A stretch of 26,259 nucleotides of DNA from JBCCSZ01 sp039199225 (GCA_039199225.1 JBCCSZ010000081.1:1-26259), one strand, 5' to 3'. Shown: positions 1 through 7,856, counted from the first letter of the stretch. Made by a program: numbers and translations. Notes: generated from the sequence alone by a model not told the origin.

Positions 1-1
1 A

Positions 2-142
2 GAGAGTTCTCTTCATCACAAACACGATGAGAGTTTGATGAATGCTATGCGAATAAAGGTCAGAAAAGACTTAGGTACAAAAGGCATAAAAATAGAGAAA
101 GGGCGCGAGCGCTACGGTACGCAGCTTTACTTAAACATATAG
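2..142 (+). CDS. C-terminal fragment of an unidentified protein (cut by window edge)
   Basis: An open frame runs in from the left edge for 46 codons and stops at TAG 140-142. The visible tail is basic, with an RKDLG stretch followed by an RYGTQLYL ending. This loosely resembles the last helix and wing of OmpR/SARP-type winged-helix DNA-binding domains, in which a basic recognition helix is followed by a G-x-x-Y hairpin. The resemblance is weak and only my impression. No start is visible, and the frame is short enough to be chance. I cannot name a function. Confidence 0.35.
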   Translation, partial: ESSLHHKHDESLMNAMRIKVRKDLGTKGIKIEKGRERYGTQLYLNI

Positions 143-321
143 TATGCTGGCAATTAAATATGTATCGCACGGGACTTCATTCAAGCGTCCCCTTATTATG
201 ACGAGAGGCAACTAAGCGAGTTGTATCGGCCCCACTAAACCACAAAATGTTTACACCCTCTCATTCAAAAACATTTTGTATCTTAATAGTGTTAAATACT
301 CTTTCATCCAAGCTCATACTT
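143..321. other. Intergenic gap without recognisable features
   Basis: About 180 bases separate the left partial frame from the preferred start of the VOC gene. I see no convincing hairpin terminator, TAnnTTTG promoter box or RNA gene. The reading frame of the next gene is open back to an ATG at 247, but that extension does not look like part of the VOC fold. Confidence 0.4.
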
Positions 322-729
322 ATGCACACAGCATTCGAAACCTTCCGTCCAAAAGGCTTTACCAGCGTTAACACTTACTTATTCACTGAAAATCCACAAG
401 AACTTATCGACTTTTTGAAGGCCGTCTTTTTCGCTGAAGAACACAGTCGAGTCATCGGAGATGGTGACCTCATTAGAAATTGCATTCTCCAAATCGGTGA
501 CACTTGCATTATGATCGCCCAGGCCAGCGGTCCATTCTTAGGCATGCGTACAGCACTTTATCTATATGTCAAAGATGTGGATGCTACCTACCAACGCGCC
601 CTGGAAAAAGGAGCTAGCACTGTATTCGCAGCAGCAGATATGGAATTTGGTGACCGGCAGGCGGGTATTCAGGATGTGGCGGGTAACTATTGGTGGATTT
701 CCACCCGACTGGTCAAAGGCAGTTATTAA
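322..729 (+). CDS. VOC-superfamily (glyoxalase/bleomycin-resistance fold) protein
   Basis: A 135-residue protein with the look of a PhnB/glyoxalase-like VOC protein. It shows beta-alpha-beta-beta-beta modules, a YLYVKDVDATYQRALEKGA segment (about residues 88-106) typical of the second module, and the ending DRQAGIQDVAGNYWWIST, which matches the common 'D..G..DP.GN.W.I.T' terminal motif. VOC proteins bind metals or small molecules and include dioxygenases, lyases and antibiotic-binding proteins; the substrate here cannot be told. The frame is open from an ATG at 247, but ATG 322 gives the normal family start and length, and the extra 25 residues look non-homologous. The next gene starts 40 bases downstream on the same strand, so the two may be cotranscribed. 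Confidence 0.8.
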   Translation: MHTAFETFRPKGFTSVNTYLFTENPQELIDFLKAVFFAEEHSRVIGDGDLIRNCILQIGDTCIMIAQASGPFLGMRTALYLYVKDVDATYQRALEKGASTVFAAADMEFGDRQAGIQDVAGNYWWISTRLVKGSY

Positions 730-769
730 AAGTAGCTTTCATTTAAGCAGCACGAAAAGCAACGCTAAA

Positions 770-1348
770 ATGGCAAAAGAGAGCAATCGCATTGTCTATC
801 TTTTACAAGAGATCGTCATCGTCGTCATTGGCGTACTGATTGCCGTGTCGATCAGCAATTACAAAGAGAGAACACAAAATGAAAAATACATTGAGAAAAT
901 TTTATTGGCCGTTGACAATGAAATCAAGCTGAGTAAAGTTCAGGTCGATACCATTTTAAATAGACATTTGAAAACCATCGACTATTTACAAAACAACATC
1001 ACGGAACAAAATAAGGACAGACCCCTCGGAGAATTATTGCAAAGTCTGGGCGGCATTCAATCACCAGATATCAAAAGTATCAGCCTGAGATTTTACATTT
1101 CCAATAAAGCAGAATTGGTAGATTTCCAAATCATCTCACAACTATCAGATATTGAAATTTATAAAAATTCTCTTTCGGAGAAAATGACAAGATTGATCAA
1201 TTTTATTTATGAGCACATCAACGATACAGACGAAGACACAAAGAAAAAACTTGTGTACTACTTGGCCAATGTCATCGACAGTGAAAAAGCACTGATAAGA
1301 ATGTATTCCAATTTTATAGACGAAAAAAGCAACCTACTAACAAAATAA
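770..1348 (+). CDS. DUF6090-like single-pass membrane protein
   Basis: A 192-residue protein with one N-terminal membrane helix (EIVIVVIGVLIAVSISNY, about residues 13-30) followed by a mostly helical, charged domain. The 'EI..VviGvlIA..I.n....' N-terminus is the hallmark of the DUF6090 family, which is abundant in Bacteroidota and has no known function. The frame is open from 566, but that part overlaps the VOC gene in another frame. ATG 770 directly precedes the family-typical N-terminus and is the likely start. The helical domain probably lies outside the inner-membrane anchor, but its orientation is not clear. The gene is codirectional with and close behind the VOC gene. Confidence 0.7.
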   Translation: MAKESNRIVYLLQEIVIVVIGVLIAVSISNYKERTQNEKYIEKILLAVDNEIKLSKVQVDTILNRHLKTIDYLQNNITEQNKDRPLGELLQSLGGIQSPDIKSISLRFYISNKAELVDFQIISQLSDIEIYKNSLSEKMTRLINFIYEHINDTDEDTKKKLVYYLANVIDSEKALIRMYSNFIDEKSNLLTK

Positions 1349-1380
1349 ATGACAGCCCCCTCCCCGCTTGCAATCACTTT

Positions 1381-1515
1381 CTACTTCTGCACCTTCACAA
1401 ATTCAATAGGGTCTTTTTGAGAAAAAAGATTTAGCCGGGAAAGATTCCCCTCTTTTTGACTGTAGACAGCATTTACCGCTAGAAAAAGCAGTAGGGCAAT
1501 AATGGATTTATGCAT
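1381..1515 (-). CDS. Small secreted peptide, 44 residues, no known family
   Basis: A short minus-strand ORF starts with ATG at 1515 and stops with TAG at 1381. Its first 20 residues form a textbook signal peptide: MHK, then a hydrophobic core IIALLLFLAV, then NAVYSQ with a plausible cleavage site. About 24 mature residues follow, ending in FVKVQK. It lies beyond the hairpin terminator of lpdA and is convergent with the DUF6090-like gene. It may be a real exported mini-protein, or the surviving N-terminus of a larger secreted protein that has decayed. I see no homologue and no clear promoter. Confidence 0.45.
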   Translation of the reverse strand: MHKSIIALLLFLAVNAVYSQKEGNLSRLNLFSQKDPIEFVKVQK

Positions 1516-1586
1516 GACTTTGTTTTGCGTTCTTTGTGGCAAATGGCAACCTTTTTTACCGCCTTGCTTTGAGGCATCTCTGAAAG

Positions 1587-1620
1587 CAAAACGACCAGTG
1601 GCTCAATGCCTACCGGTCGT
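1587..1620 (-). terminator. Intrinsic terminator after lpdA
   Basis: Bases 1591-1620 form an imperfect hairpin. ACGACC pairs with GGTCGT, and the inner GTGG/CCTAC part continues it with one mismatch and one wobble. On the minus strand the stem is followed by a short T tract (complement of 1587-1590). It begins 26 bases past the lpdA stop codon, as expected for the end of the gpx-holB-ricT-lpdA group. Confidence 0.6.
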
Positions 1621-1646
1621 CTTACTCAATCATTTCTTGTTATTTC

Positions 1647-3050
1647 TTAGATGTGGATCGCCCGATCTTCCGTCGCAGCCAAGGCTGCTTCCTTGACCGC
1701 CTCTGCATAGGTTGGATGCGCGTGACTCATCCGGGCAATGTCCTCAGCCGACGCCCGGAACTCCATTGCCGTTACGGCCTCCGCAATCAAATCTGCAACG
1801 CGCGGCCCGACCATGTGGACCCCCAATACCTCATCTGTTTCCTTGTGTGCCAATATCTTGACCATGCCTTCCGTATCCGTACTTGCCCGCGCCCGGCCCA
1901 ATGCCTTCATCGGAAATTTACCCGACTTGTATGGAATACCGGCTTCCTTGAGCTGGTCTTCCGTCTGGCCAACACCCGCAACCTCCGGCCAGGTGTACAC
2001 AACACCAGGAATCAGGTTGTAGTCGATGTGCGGCTTCTGCCCCGCCAGAATCTCTGCCACCATAGCACCTTCCTCTTCGGCTTTGTGGGCCAACATAGCC
2101 CCCTTGATAACATCGCCGATGGCATATACGCCAGGAACGTTGGTCTGTAGATGACCATCCACCTCTATTCGCCCCTTCTCATCCTTGGTCACACCGATGT
2201 TCTCCAGACCCAGATTATCTGTATAAGGACGACGACCGATGGCAACCAGGCAGTAGTCAGCCTTGATGGCAAAGGTATCTTCACTATCTCGCTTTTGGAC
2301 ATCCACCGTCACCGAGCGGCTGGTAGCCTTCACCCCCGTAACCATATGCTTGAGATGAAATTTGACCCCCAGCTTTCTCAAGGCTCTTTGCAACTCCTTG
2401 CTGCAATCCTTGTCCATACCGGCAATGATGCGATCCATGTATTCCACCACTTCAACTTCTGTCCCCAAACGAGCATACACCGACCCCAGCTCTAGGCCGA
2501 TGACGCCACCACCGATGATTACCATCCGCTTGGGCAGCTTTTCGATATTTAGAGCTTCCGTAGAAGTGATGACCCGCTTTTTATCATAGTTGAAAGCAGC
2601 AGGCGTAATGGGCTTGGAGCCCGTTGCGATAATGGTCTTGTCCGTCTCAATCTCTTCTTTACTACCATCGTCTTTGGCGATGCTGATCTTGTTGGCAGTA
2701 ACGAAGCTTCCGTGGCCGTGGTAAACGTCAATCTTGTTCTTCTTCATCAGGAAAGCCACCCCGTTGCAGGTTTGCTCAACCACTTCGTTTTTGCGCTTGA
2801 TCATCTGTGGCATGTTCAGTTCCATACCGCTGAGGTCGATTCCATGCAGTGCAAACTTGTGCTTGGCATTGTGAAAATGCTCGGACGAATCCAGCAGGGA
2901 CTTAGAAGGAATGCAACCTACATTGAGGCAGGTTCCGCCCAAGGTCGCATAACGCTCGATAATGGCTGTTTTCATCCCAAGTTGCGCAGCTCTGATGGCT
3001 GCCACATAGCCCCCTGGGCCAGAACCGATGACGGTCAGATCGTACTTCAT
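1647..3050 (-). CDS. lpdA: Dihydrolipoyl dehydrogenase (E3)
   Basis: A 467-residue flavoprotein disulfide reductase that reoxidises dihydrolipoyl groups of 2-oxoacid dehydrogenase complexes or the glycine cleavage system, passing electrons to NAD+. Visible motifs are the FAD-binding GSGPGGYVAA (about residues 9-18), the redox-active pair in GGTCLNVGC (Cys41 and Cys46), the NAD-binding GGGVIGLELG, the second FAD motif YAIGDV, and the C-terminal HAHPTYAEAVKEAA with the catalytic His-Glu pair. The length is that of full E3 enzymes. ATG 3050 lies 12 bases past the ricT stop codon, so the genes are probably cotranscribed. No E1 or E2 subunit gene is in the window, so the partner complex is unknown. 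Confidence 0.97.
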   Translation of the reverse strand: MKYDLTVIGSGPGGYVAAIRAAQLGMKTAIIERYATLGGTCLNVGCIPSKSLLDSSEHFHNAKHKFALHGIDLSGMELNMPQMIKRKNEVVEQTCNGVAFLMKKNKIDVYHGHGSFVTANKISIAKDDGSKEEIETDKTIIATGSKPITPAAFNYDKKRVITSTEALNIEKLPKRMVIIGGGVIGLELGSVYARLGTEVEVVEYMDRIIAGMDKDCSKELQRALRKLGVKFHLKHMVTGVKATSRSVTVDVQKRDSEDTFAIKADYCLVAIGRRPYTDNLGLENIGVTKDEKGRIEVDGHLQTNVPGVYAIGDVIKGAMLAHKAEEEGAMVAEILAGQKPHIDYNLIPGVVYTWPEVAGVGQTEDQLKEAGIPYKSGKFPMKALGRARASTDTEGMVKILAHKETDEVLGVHMVGPRVADLIAEAVTAMEFRASAEDIARMSHAHPTYAEAVKEAALAATEDRAIHI

Positions 3051-3062
3051 TAGTCGTGTGAT

Positions 3063-4544
3063 TTAACTCTTATCGTTGTTGTTATTGTTAGAATTCGTAT
3101 CCTTTTGGTTGTTCGAGCCATCCTTTTTTGGCCTCCTTCTTTTCGAACGGTTTGGACGGCGGCGTTTATTGGACGACTTTTTGGCATCGCCAGATTGTCC
3201 ATCCACTTTTGCTTCCGGCGTTTTGGGACCAGTAGATTTAGCCGGAGGCGACTTAGCAGATATGACCTTCTTTGAACCGGAAGGTTTTCTACTGACACTT
3301 CTCTTTGGACCACCCTTTCTCTGAGGCTTGGCATTTTCTTTCTGTCCCTGCTCCTTGGCCTCTGTTCTCTTATTCCCTCCTGTTTTGGGAGCATTGCGTC
3401 CTTTGTTGGAGTTATTGCGCTTGCCTCGGCGGCGTTTCTTCCGCTTTTCTGGTGGCAATTCGATGACACCTGTCAAGTCCTCTTCAAAGTCCATGGCCTT
3501 TTCGGTTAAGTCGGCAGATAGAGACTCGAGATCGACGAGGTCCATTGGAAATTCTCCGGCCCTATTCATGGCCTGTATCTCCTTGACTCTTTCGACAGAG
3601 AGATTGTACACCTTCCCCCCTTTGCCATCTTTCTTATCGTATATATAGAACATCTCTCTTTTGAAGATGTTTGTTTTGATCAGGTTTGCAAAGCCAACTG
3701 TTGTTTTGAGCTTATCCGCATTCTTTGGAAAGTCTTCGACCGCCTCGGCATAGGTGTCTAATTCGTAGTTGAGGCAACACTTGAGTCGGCCACACTGACC
3801 GGAAAGCTTAGACTGGTTGATGGCCAAATTCTGATAACGAGCAGCGGCTGTGGAGACGGATTTAAAATCTGTCAGCCAAGTGGAGCAACACAATTCTCTG
3901 CCGCAGGACCCCAGTCCACCGATGCGGGCAGATTCCTGTCGAGCGCCGATTTGACGCATCTCGATTTTGACGCGAAATTCTTTTGCATAGTGGCGGATCA
4001 GCTCCCGAAAGTCCACTCGGCCATCCGCTGTGTAGTAAAAAGTTGCTTTGCGCTTATCGCCTTGATATTCGACATCTCCGACCTTCATGTCCAGGCCGAG
4101 TTGGCGCGAGATGACTCGGGAGCGTACCATCGTTTGGCGCTCCAACTGCCGAGCTTCCTGCAGTTTTTCTAGGTCGCGTTCATTGGCTCTTCTCAGTATT
4201 TTGTGGGCAATATTGTCTTCTTTGAATCGCTTTTTACGCATCTGTAAGCGTACCAACTCGCCCGAAAGCGTTATTTGACCAACATCATAGCCGGCCGCCG
4301 CCTCTACGACGACCATGTCGCCAGTAATGGCCCGAGTATGGTCGGGATTCTTATAAAAACTCTTGCGAGAACCATTTTTGAAGCTCACTTCTACTACATC
4401 GAACTGTTCTGGTTCGTGTATGTCCATGACAGCAAGCCAATCATATGTATTGAGTCGATTGCAACCACCAGTACCACAGGAGCCATTGCTTTTGCAGCCG
4501 TTCGGCTTGCCATTTTTCCCTGTTGAACATCCATTACATCCCAT
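3063..4544 (-). CDS. ricT: PSP1/RicT family protein with Cys-rich head and long basic tail
   Basis: A 493-residue protein of the PSP1 (YaaT/RicT) family. The conserved domain covers about residues 50-300 and includes the paired cysteine signatures GGLGSCGRELCC and SGQCGRLKCCLNYE. In Bacillus subtilis RicT, equivalent cysteines help hold Fe-S clusters in the RicAFT complex, which affects RNase Y activity, sporulation and competence. Two additions stand out here. The first 30 residues hold a cluster of six cysteines in Gly/Asn/Lys-rich sequence, and roughly the last 125 residues are a Lys/Arg/Ser/Asn/Pro-rich disordered tail likely to bind nucleic acid. It sits next to holB, as in Firmicutes, a deep synteny. 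Function in Bacteroidota is not established, and the gene symbol is by family. Confidence 0.9.
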   Translation of the reverse strand: MGCNGCSTGKNGKPNGCKSNGSCGTGGCNRLNTYDWLAVMDIHEPEQFDVVEVSFKNGSRKSFYKNPDHTRAITGDMVVVEAAAGYDVGQITLSGELVRLQMRKKRFKEDNIAHKILRRANERDLEKLQEARQLERQTMVRSRVISRQLGLDMKVGDVEYQGDKRKATFYYTADGRVDFRELIRHYAKEFRVKIEMRQIGARQESARIGGLGSCGRELCCSTWLTDFKSVSTAAARYQNLAINQSKLSGQCGRLKCCLNYELDTYAEAVEDFPKNADKLKTTVGFANLIKTNIFKREMFYIYDKKDGKGGKVYNLSVERVKEIQAMNRAGEFPMDLVDLESLSADLTEKAMDFEEDLTGVIELPPEKRKKRRRGKRNNSNKGRNAPKTGGNKRTEAKEQGQKENAKPQRKGGPKRSVSRKPSGSKKVISAKSPPAKSTGPKTPEAKVDGQSGDAKKSSNKRRRPNRSKRRRPKKDGSNNQKDTNSNNNNNDKS

Positions 4545-4620
4545 ATGCTATCTTTAAGGGTTTTTGAGAAATCCGAGGACCTTCCGGTCACCCGCTTTAT
4601 ATGTTTCGTAGCCTAACTAT

Positions 4621-4641
4621 CGGGCCGGTATTTACGGCCCG
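4621..4641 (-). terminator. Hairpin just after holB (possible weak terminator or attenuator)
   Basis: CGGGCCG at 4621-4627 pairs perfectly with CGGCCCG at 4635-4641 around a 7-base loop, starting a few bases past the holB stop codon on the minus strand. No T tract follows, so it may be a partial terminator, an mRNA-stabilising stem or an attenuator between holB and ricT. The holB-ricT gap of 102 bases is the longest inside this gene group. Confidence 0.35.
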
Positions 4642-4646
4642 GCCGA

Positions 4647-5783
4647 TCATCTGGTAGCGGCTTTTAAGCGCGCTGTTTTATCTGATCGTAGTATTTTATG
4701 CAGTCGAATGGAAGCATCCAAAAAGAGAATTTTCGGATTGGCATTTCGTTCGACATAGAAAGAACAATCGTTGAAGAGGGCCGAAAGGGCCTCTATCTGT
4801 TCAAATTCTATCACCTTTATCAAGTTGCGGGCTGTTTTTAATTCATCCGGCCGCAGACGGACTTGATCTTTAACGTTCATTTTTAACAAAAGATACTCTC
4901 GCATGAAATGCAGGGCATATCGCAAAAAGTGCTTTTGATTTTCTCTTCCAATCTTGGCAAACTTGTCTACCCATCCCACCAATTCAACGCCATTGCCCTT
5001 GTAGCATTTACGCATCCACTCTAAGAACAATTGCGCATTGTCGTCACTTTTTTCCACCAACAGCTTGAGTGCCTCATTGAAATTGCCGTCGGCCAGTGGA
5101 GCGATCTGCAAGGCTTGCTCCCGGTTGAGCCCCTTGTGGTGAATGAGTCCATTGATTAGTTCCTCATCTCCCAATTGGTTGATTTTCACAATTTGGCATC
5201 TGGACAGAATGGTATTGAGGATGCGTTCCGAATCTTCGGCCACCAGTAGGAAAACCGTATTCTCTGGCGGCTCTTCGATGAGCTTCAGCAGGCGGTTGCC
5301 TTCTTTTCCTAGGTATTCAGGCATCCAGAGGATCAGCACCTTGTGGGTTGATTCGAAGGTCTTCAGGCTGAGTTTTCGGATGATGTTGAGACATTCTTCC
5401 TTGTTGAGGTTGCCCTGCTTGTTTTCAGCCCCGATGGCTTGCATCCATTGATTGATGTCCACATAAGGGTTTTCGCCAACCGCTGTTCGCCAATTGCCAA
5501 GGAAATTGTTGCTGGTCATCTTTGTACCGACAACGGGAAAAGAAAAGTGGATATCGGGATGGATCATGGCTGCTGCTTTGATGCAGGCAGGGCATTTTCC
5601 ACAGGAATCCGCTTCAGAGCGATTTTCACAAAGGAGATATTGGGCAAAGGCCAATGCAAGGGAGAGCTTTCCACAACCGGTGGGGCCTAGAAAGAGTTGG
5701 GCATGAGGTAAACGCCCGGATTGTATCATATTTCGCAACTGATCTTTGACCAGTTGTTGTCCAATAGTCTGTTGAAATTGCAT
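4647..5783 (-). CDS. holB: DNA polymerase III subunit delta'
   Basis: A 378-residue clamp-loader AAA+ subunit. It has a P-loop-like segment GPTGCGKLS (about residues 33-41), four cysteines of a zinc module (CENRSEADSCGKCPAC, about residues 52-67), the LLKLIEEPPENTVFLL segment and the SRC motif in ILSRCQIV. The canonical Thr/Ser after the P-loop Lys is Leu, consistent with delta' subunits often not being active ATPases. The frame is open to a TTG at 5801, but ATG 5783 starts the conserved MQFQQTIGQQ sequence and is preferred. The protein works with tau/gamma and delta to load the sliding clamp. It lies 47 bases behind gpx and ahead of ricT on the same strand. Confidence 0.92.
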   Translation of the reverse strand: MQFQQTIGQQLVKDQLRNMIQSGRLPHAQLFLGPTGCGKLSLALAFAQYLLCENRSEADSCGKCPACIKAAAMIHPDIHFSFPVVGTKMTSNNFLGNWRTAVGENPYVDINQWMQAIGAENKQGNLNKEECLNIIRKLSLKTFESTHKVLILWMPEYLGKEGNRLLKLIEEPPENTVFLLVAEDSERILNTILSRCQIVKINQLGDEELINGLIHHKGLNREQALQIAPLADGNFNEALKLLVEKSDDNAQLFLEWMRKCYKGNGVELVGWVDKFAKIGRENQKHFLRYALHFMREYLLLKMNVKDQVRLRPDELKTARNLIKVIEFEQIEALSALFNDCSFYVERNANPKILFLDASIRLHKILRSDKTARLKAATR

Positions 5784-5830
5784 TGTATATAATTGATCCA
5801 ATGCAGTTCAAAGTCCAAAGAAAGTCGATT

Positions 5831-6307
5831 TCAAGATTGCACCCAAGAAAGCACTTGAGTGTCTAATGGGCTTACAGCGGAAGCATAATTACCAACCAAC
5901 TGTCCTTCCTCGTCGAGAAGATATTTGTGGAAATTCCAGCGGACATTGCTGTCTTGTACGCCATTGAGTGCTTTTTGTGTCAGCCAGCTGTATATAGGGT
6001 GTGGCTCGTTTCCTTTGATTCGGACCTTTGCGGCCATCGGAAAGCTAACGGCAAATCGCCGGGTGCAAAAAGCTTGGATTTCTTCATTCGTTCCTGGCTC
6101 CTGCCCACCAAAATCATTGGAGGGGAAACCCACTATGGTCAGTGTTTCTTTGAAATTGCTGTGTAGCTCCTGCAGTTGCTGGTACTGTGATGTATAGCCA
6201 CATTCAGATGCAACATTCACGATGAGGAGCTTCTTACCCTTGAAATCAGCGAAATCTATCGTATTCCCGTCTATTCCTTCTGCTTTAAACTGATGTATGG
6301 AGGTCAT
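5831..6307 (-). CDS. gpx: Glutathione peroxidase family protein (probably thioredoxin-dependent)
   Basis: A 158-residue thiol peroxidase. Catalytic elements are the peroxidatic Cys in NVASECGYTSQY (about Cys36), the Gln in GFPSNDFGGQEPG and the Trp-Asn pair in VRWNFHKYL. The active residue is Cys rather than selenocysteine. A second Cys in QAFCTRRF lies where the resolving Cys of thioredoxin-using members is found. It reduces hydrogen and lipid peroxides in the cytoplasm. A longer frame begins at a TTG (6325), but ATG 6307 fits the family N-terminus. It is first in the minus-strand group gpx-holB-ricT-lpdA and divergent from the PTPS-like gene. A weak promoter match is described separately. 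Confidence 0.92.
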   Translation of the reverse strand: MTSIHQFKAEGIDGNTIDFADFKGKKLLIVNVASECGYTSQYQQLQELHSNFKETLTIVGFPSNDFGGQEPGTNEEIQAFCTRRFAVSFPMAAKVRIKGNEPHPIYSWLTQKALNGVQDSNVRWNFHKYLLDEEGQLVGNYASAVSPLDTQVLSWVQS

Positions 6308-6322
6308 TTCAGACTGTTTGCT

Positions 6323-6354
6323 CAAAATTAATTATTTTATTTGACAGATACCAA
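6323..6354 (-). promoter_or_regulatory. Possible Bacteroidota-type promoter for gpx
   Basis: On the minus strand a TAATTTTG box (6323-6330) fits the Bacteroidota -7 consensus TAnnTTTG. A TTG (6352-6354) lies 21 bases upstream as a possible -33 element. The predicted leader before ATG 6307 would be only about ten bases, which is short, so the match could be chance in AT-rich sequence. Confidence 0.35.
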
Positions 6355-6451
6355 TTGCTTTCAAACTATTGGTGGGGCCATCCGTTAATATAGCGAGCTT
6401 TGCCATTTTGGGCATCGCAAAAACCTATTTTTTCATGCTAACTAGCTGTTT

Positions 6452-6859
6452 ATGAGGATTTCTGCATATCGTCGCGCCCATTTTAACGCCGCCCATCGGC
6501 TGCACAACCCCAACTGGTCTGACGAAAAGAACCAGGAGGTTTTTGGTCTCTGTAATAATTCCTACTACCACGGCCACAACTATGAACTGGAGGTCAAAGT
6601 CACCGGAGAGGTAGACCCAGAAACTGGTTATCTGATCGATCTGAAGATACTGAAAGATTTGATAAAAGAGGAAGTTGAAAATCGTTTCGACCACAAAAAC
6701 CTCAATTTACAGACGAAGGAGTTCAAGGACCTCAACCCCACGGCAGAAAACATCTGTTTTGTCATCTACCAATTGCTGCGCAACAAACTGGATAAAAGGT
6801 ATGATTTGAGTATTCGCCTTTATGAGACGCCCCGCAACTATGTAGAGTTTCCGGCATAA
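6452..6859 (+). CDS. 6-pyruvoyl-tetrahydropterin synthase / QueD family protein
   Basis: A 135-residue T-fold enzyme acting on 7,8-dihydroneopterin triphosphate. Zinc ligands are His15 (HFNAAH) and His40/His42 (YYHGHNY), the catalytic Cys is Cys34 in FGLCNNSYYHGH, and the conserved DHKNL and PTAEN motifs follow, with a late ETP segment. The pattern FGxCNN-x3-HGHNY and the following GEVDPETGYLIDL and DHKNLNL resemble animal PTPS more closely than E. coli QueD. It could therefore make tetrahydropterin cofactors, or it could be the 6-carboxytetrahydropterin synthase of queuosine synthesis. No queC, queE, folE or sepiapterin reductase is in the window to decide. The gene stands alone, divergent from gpx and convergent with rplI. 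Confidence 0.9.
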   Translation: MRISAYRRAHFNAAHRLHNPNWSDEKNQEVFGLCNNSYYHGHNYELEVKVTGEVDPETGYLIDLKILKDLIKEEVENRFDHKNLNLQTKEFKDLNPTAENICFVIYQLLRNKLDKRYDLSIRLYETPRNYVEFPA

Positions 6860-6895
6860 AAAAAGACCGGTTACTTTAAACTGCAGTAACCGGTC
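6858..6895. terminator. Strong terminator between convergent PTPS-like gene and rplI
   Basis: A perfect 11-bp stem (GACCGGTTACT at 6865-6875 with its complement at 6885-6895) encloses a 9-base loop. On the minus strand it is followed by a run of seven T, so it is an excellent intrinsic terminator for rpsF-rpsR-rplI. It starts directly at the stop codon of the plus-strand gene and may stop that transcript too, though the plus side lacks a T tract. Confidence 0.85.
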
Positions 6896-7037
6896 CATTG
6901 GTTTATGTGTGAAAATAGTTTCCTAAAGTGCTTAAGTTACGATGATTCTGGGAAAGTTGGGAGAAATTTGCCAAAAACTTTCCATTAGATACCTTTCCAT
7001 CTGCTATCAGACGGGGATCGCAACTTCAAGAAGTGCT

Positions 7038-7484
7038 TTATTCTGCCTCAACCTCGAACTTCAATTCTGGCTTCACCTCATCGTGCAAATTGAGGATGGC
7101 AGTGTATGTTCCAAGCTCTTTTACCTCTGAAGGCATTTCGATTTTGCGGCGATCGACATCAATATCAAACTGCTCTTTGAGGGCAATGGCAATCTGAATA
7201 TTGGTAACGCTACCGAAGATTTTGCCACTAGTACCTGCTTTGGCACCGATGCGCAAGGTAGCATCTTTGATTTTTTCGCCCATGGCTTGGTATTCTTCCA
7301 ATTTTTTGTTGGCCATGGACTCTTCGCGACGGCGGAGGTCGGCCAAACGACGTAGGTTGGTATCATTGGCGATGAGTGCCAATCCTTTTGGAATGAGGTA
7401 GTTGCGAGCATAGCCATTCTTCACAGTAACCAACTCGTGCTTTCCGCCTACCTTATCTATGTTTGCTAATAAAATGATTTCCAT
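7038..7484 (-). CDS. rplI: Large ribosomal subunit protein bL9
   Basis: A 148-residue bL9, an extended 50S protein that binds 23S rRNA near the L1 stalk. The N-terminal domain has the typical MEIILLANIDKVGGKHELVTVK start and the NGYARNYLIPKGLA signature. The long connecting helix is rich in Lys, Arg and Glu, and the C-terminal domain includes GKIFGSVTN. ATG 7484 is chosen over the upstream in-frame codons because it gives the universal MEIIL start. The length is normal. It is the last gene of rpsF-rpsR-rplI, 52 bases behind rpsR, and is followed by a strong terminator. Confidence 0.97.
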   Translation of the reverse strand: MEIILLANIDKVGGKHELVTVKNGYARNYLIPKGLALIANDTNLRRLADLRRREESMANKKLEEYQAMGEKIKDATLRIGAKAGTSGKIFGSVTNIQIAIALKEQFDIDVDRRKIEMPSEVKELGTYTAILNLHDEVKPELKFEVEAE

Positions 7485-7536
7485 TTCAAAAAAATTAAAA
7501 CGTTGAACAAAGGCTGTGGTCAAAAGCCCAGCAGCA

Positions 7537-7803
7537 TTATTTGAGCAAATCCGTTACGTAAGGCAAGAATGCCAAGTGGCGGGCTCTTTTGATGGCTGTA
7601 GCCACCTTGCGCTGGTATTTCAGCGAGTTACCAGTGATTCGGCGAGGCAAGATTTTACCTTGCTCATTGACAAATTGCAACAAGAAATCCGGGTCTTTGT
7701 AGTCGATGTGCTTGATGCCGAATTTGCGGAAGCGGCAATATTTTTTGCGCATTCCGCCGATGTTGGGGTTACTGAGAAATTTTATATCGTCCCTAGAAGC
7801 CAT
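7537..7803 (-). CDS. rpsR: Small ribosomal subunit protein bS18
   Basis: An 88-residue bS18, a basic 30S protein that pairs with bS6 on 16S rRNA. The signature KYCRFRKFGIKHIDYKDPDFLL and the conserved GKILPRRITGNSLKYQR... RARHLAFLPY are all present. It lies between rpsF and rplI with gaps of about 53 and 52 bases. Many bacteria have ssb between rpsF and rpsR; here it is absent. Confidence 0.98.
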   Translation of the reverse strand: MASRDDIKFLSNPNIGGMRKKYCRFRKFGIKHIDYKDPDFLLQFVNEQGKILPRRITGNSLKYQRKVATAIKRARHLAFLPYVTDLLK

Positions 7804-7856
7804 AATTGCTTAATTTTTATAGAGTTGCCCGAGGGCAGCAAGTGATCAAATGATGG

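Noticed and set aside
28..58. AGAGTTTGAT followed by GATGAATGCTA-like bases, resembling the 5' end of 16S rRNA
   Set aside because: Only about ten bases match, the rest of the 16S sequence does not follow, and the stretch lies inside an open reading frame.
1502..1696. 64-residue plus-strand frame over the lpdA terminator
   Set aside because: It overlaps the terminator hairpin and the lpdA 3' end and has no family features; the signal-peptide ORF on the other strand is the better candidate.
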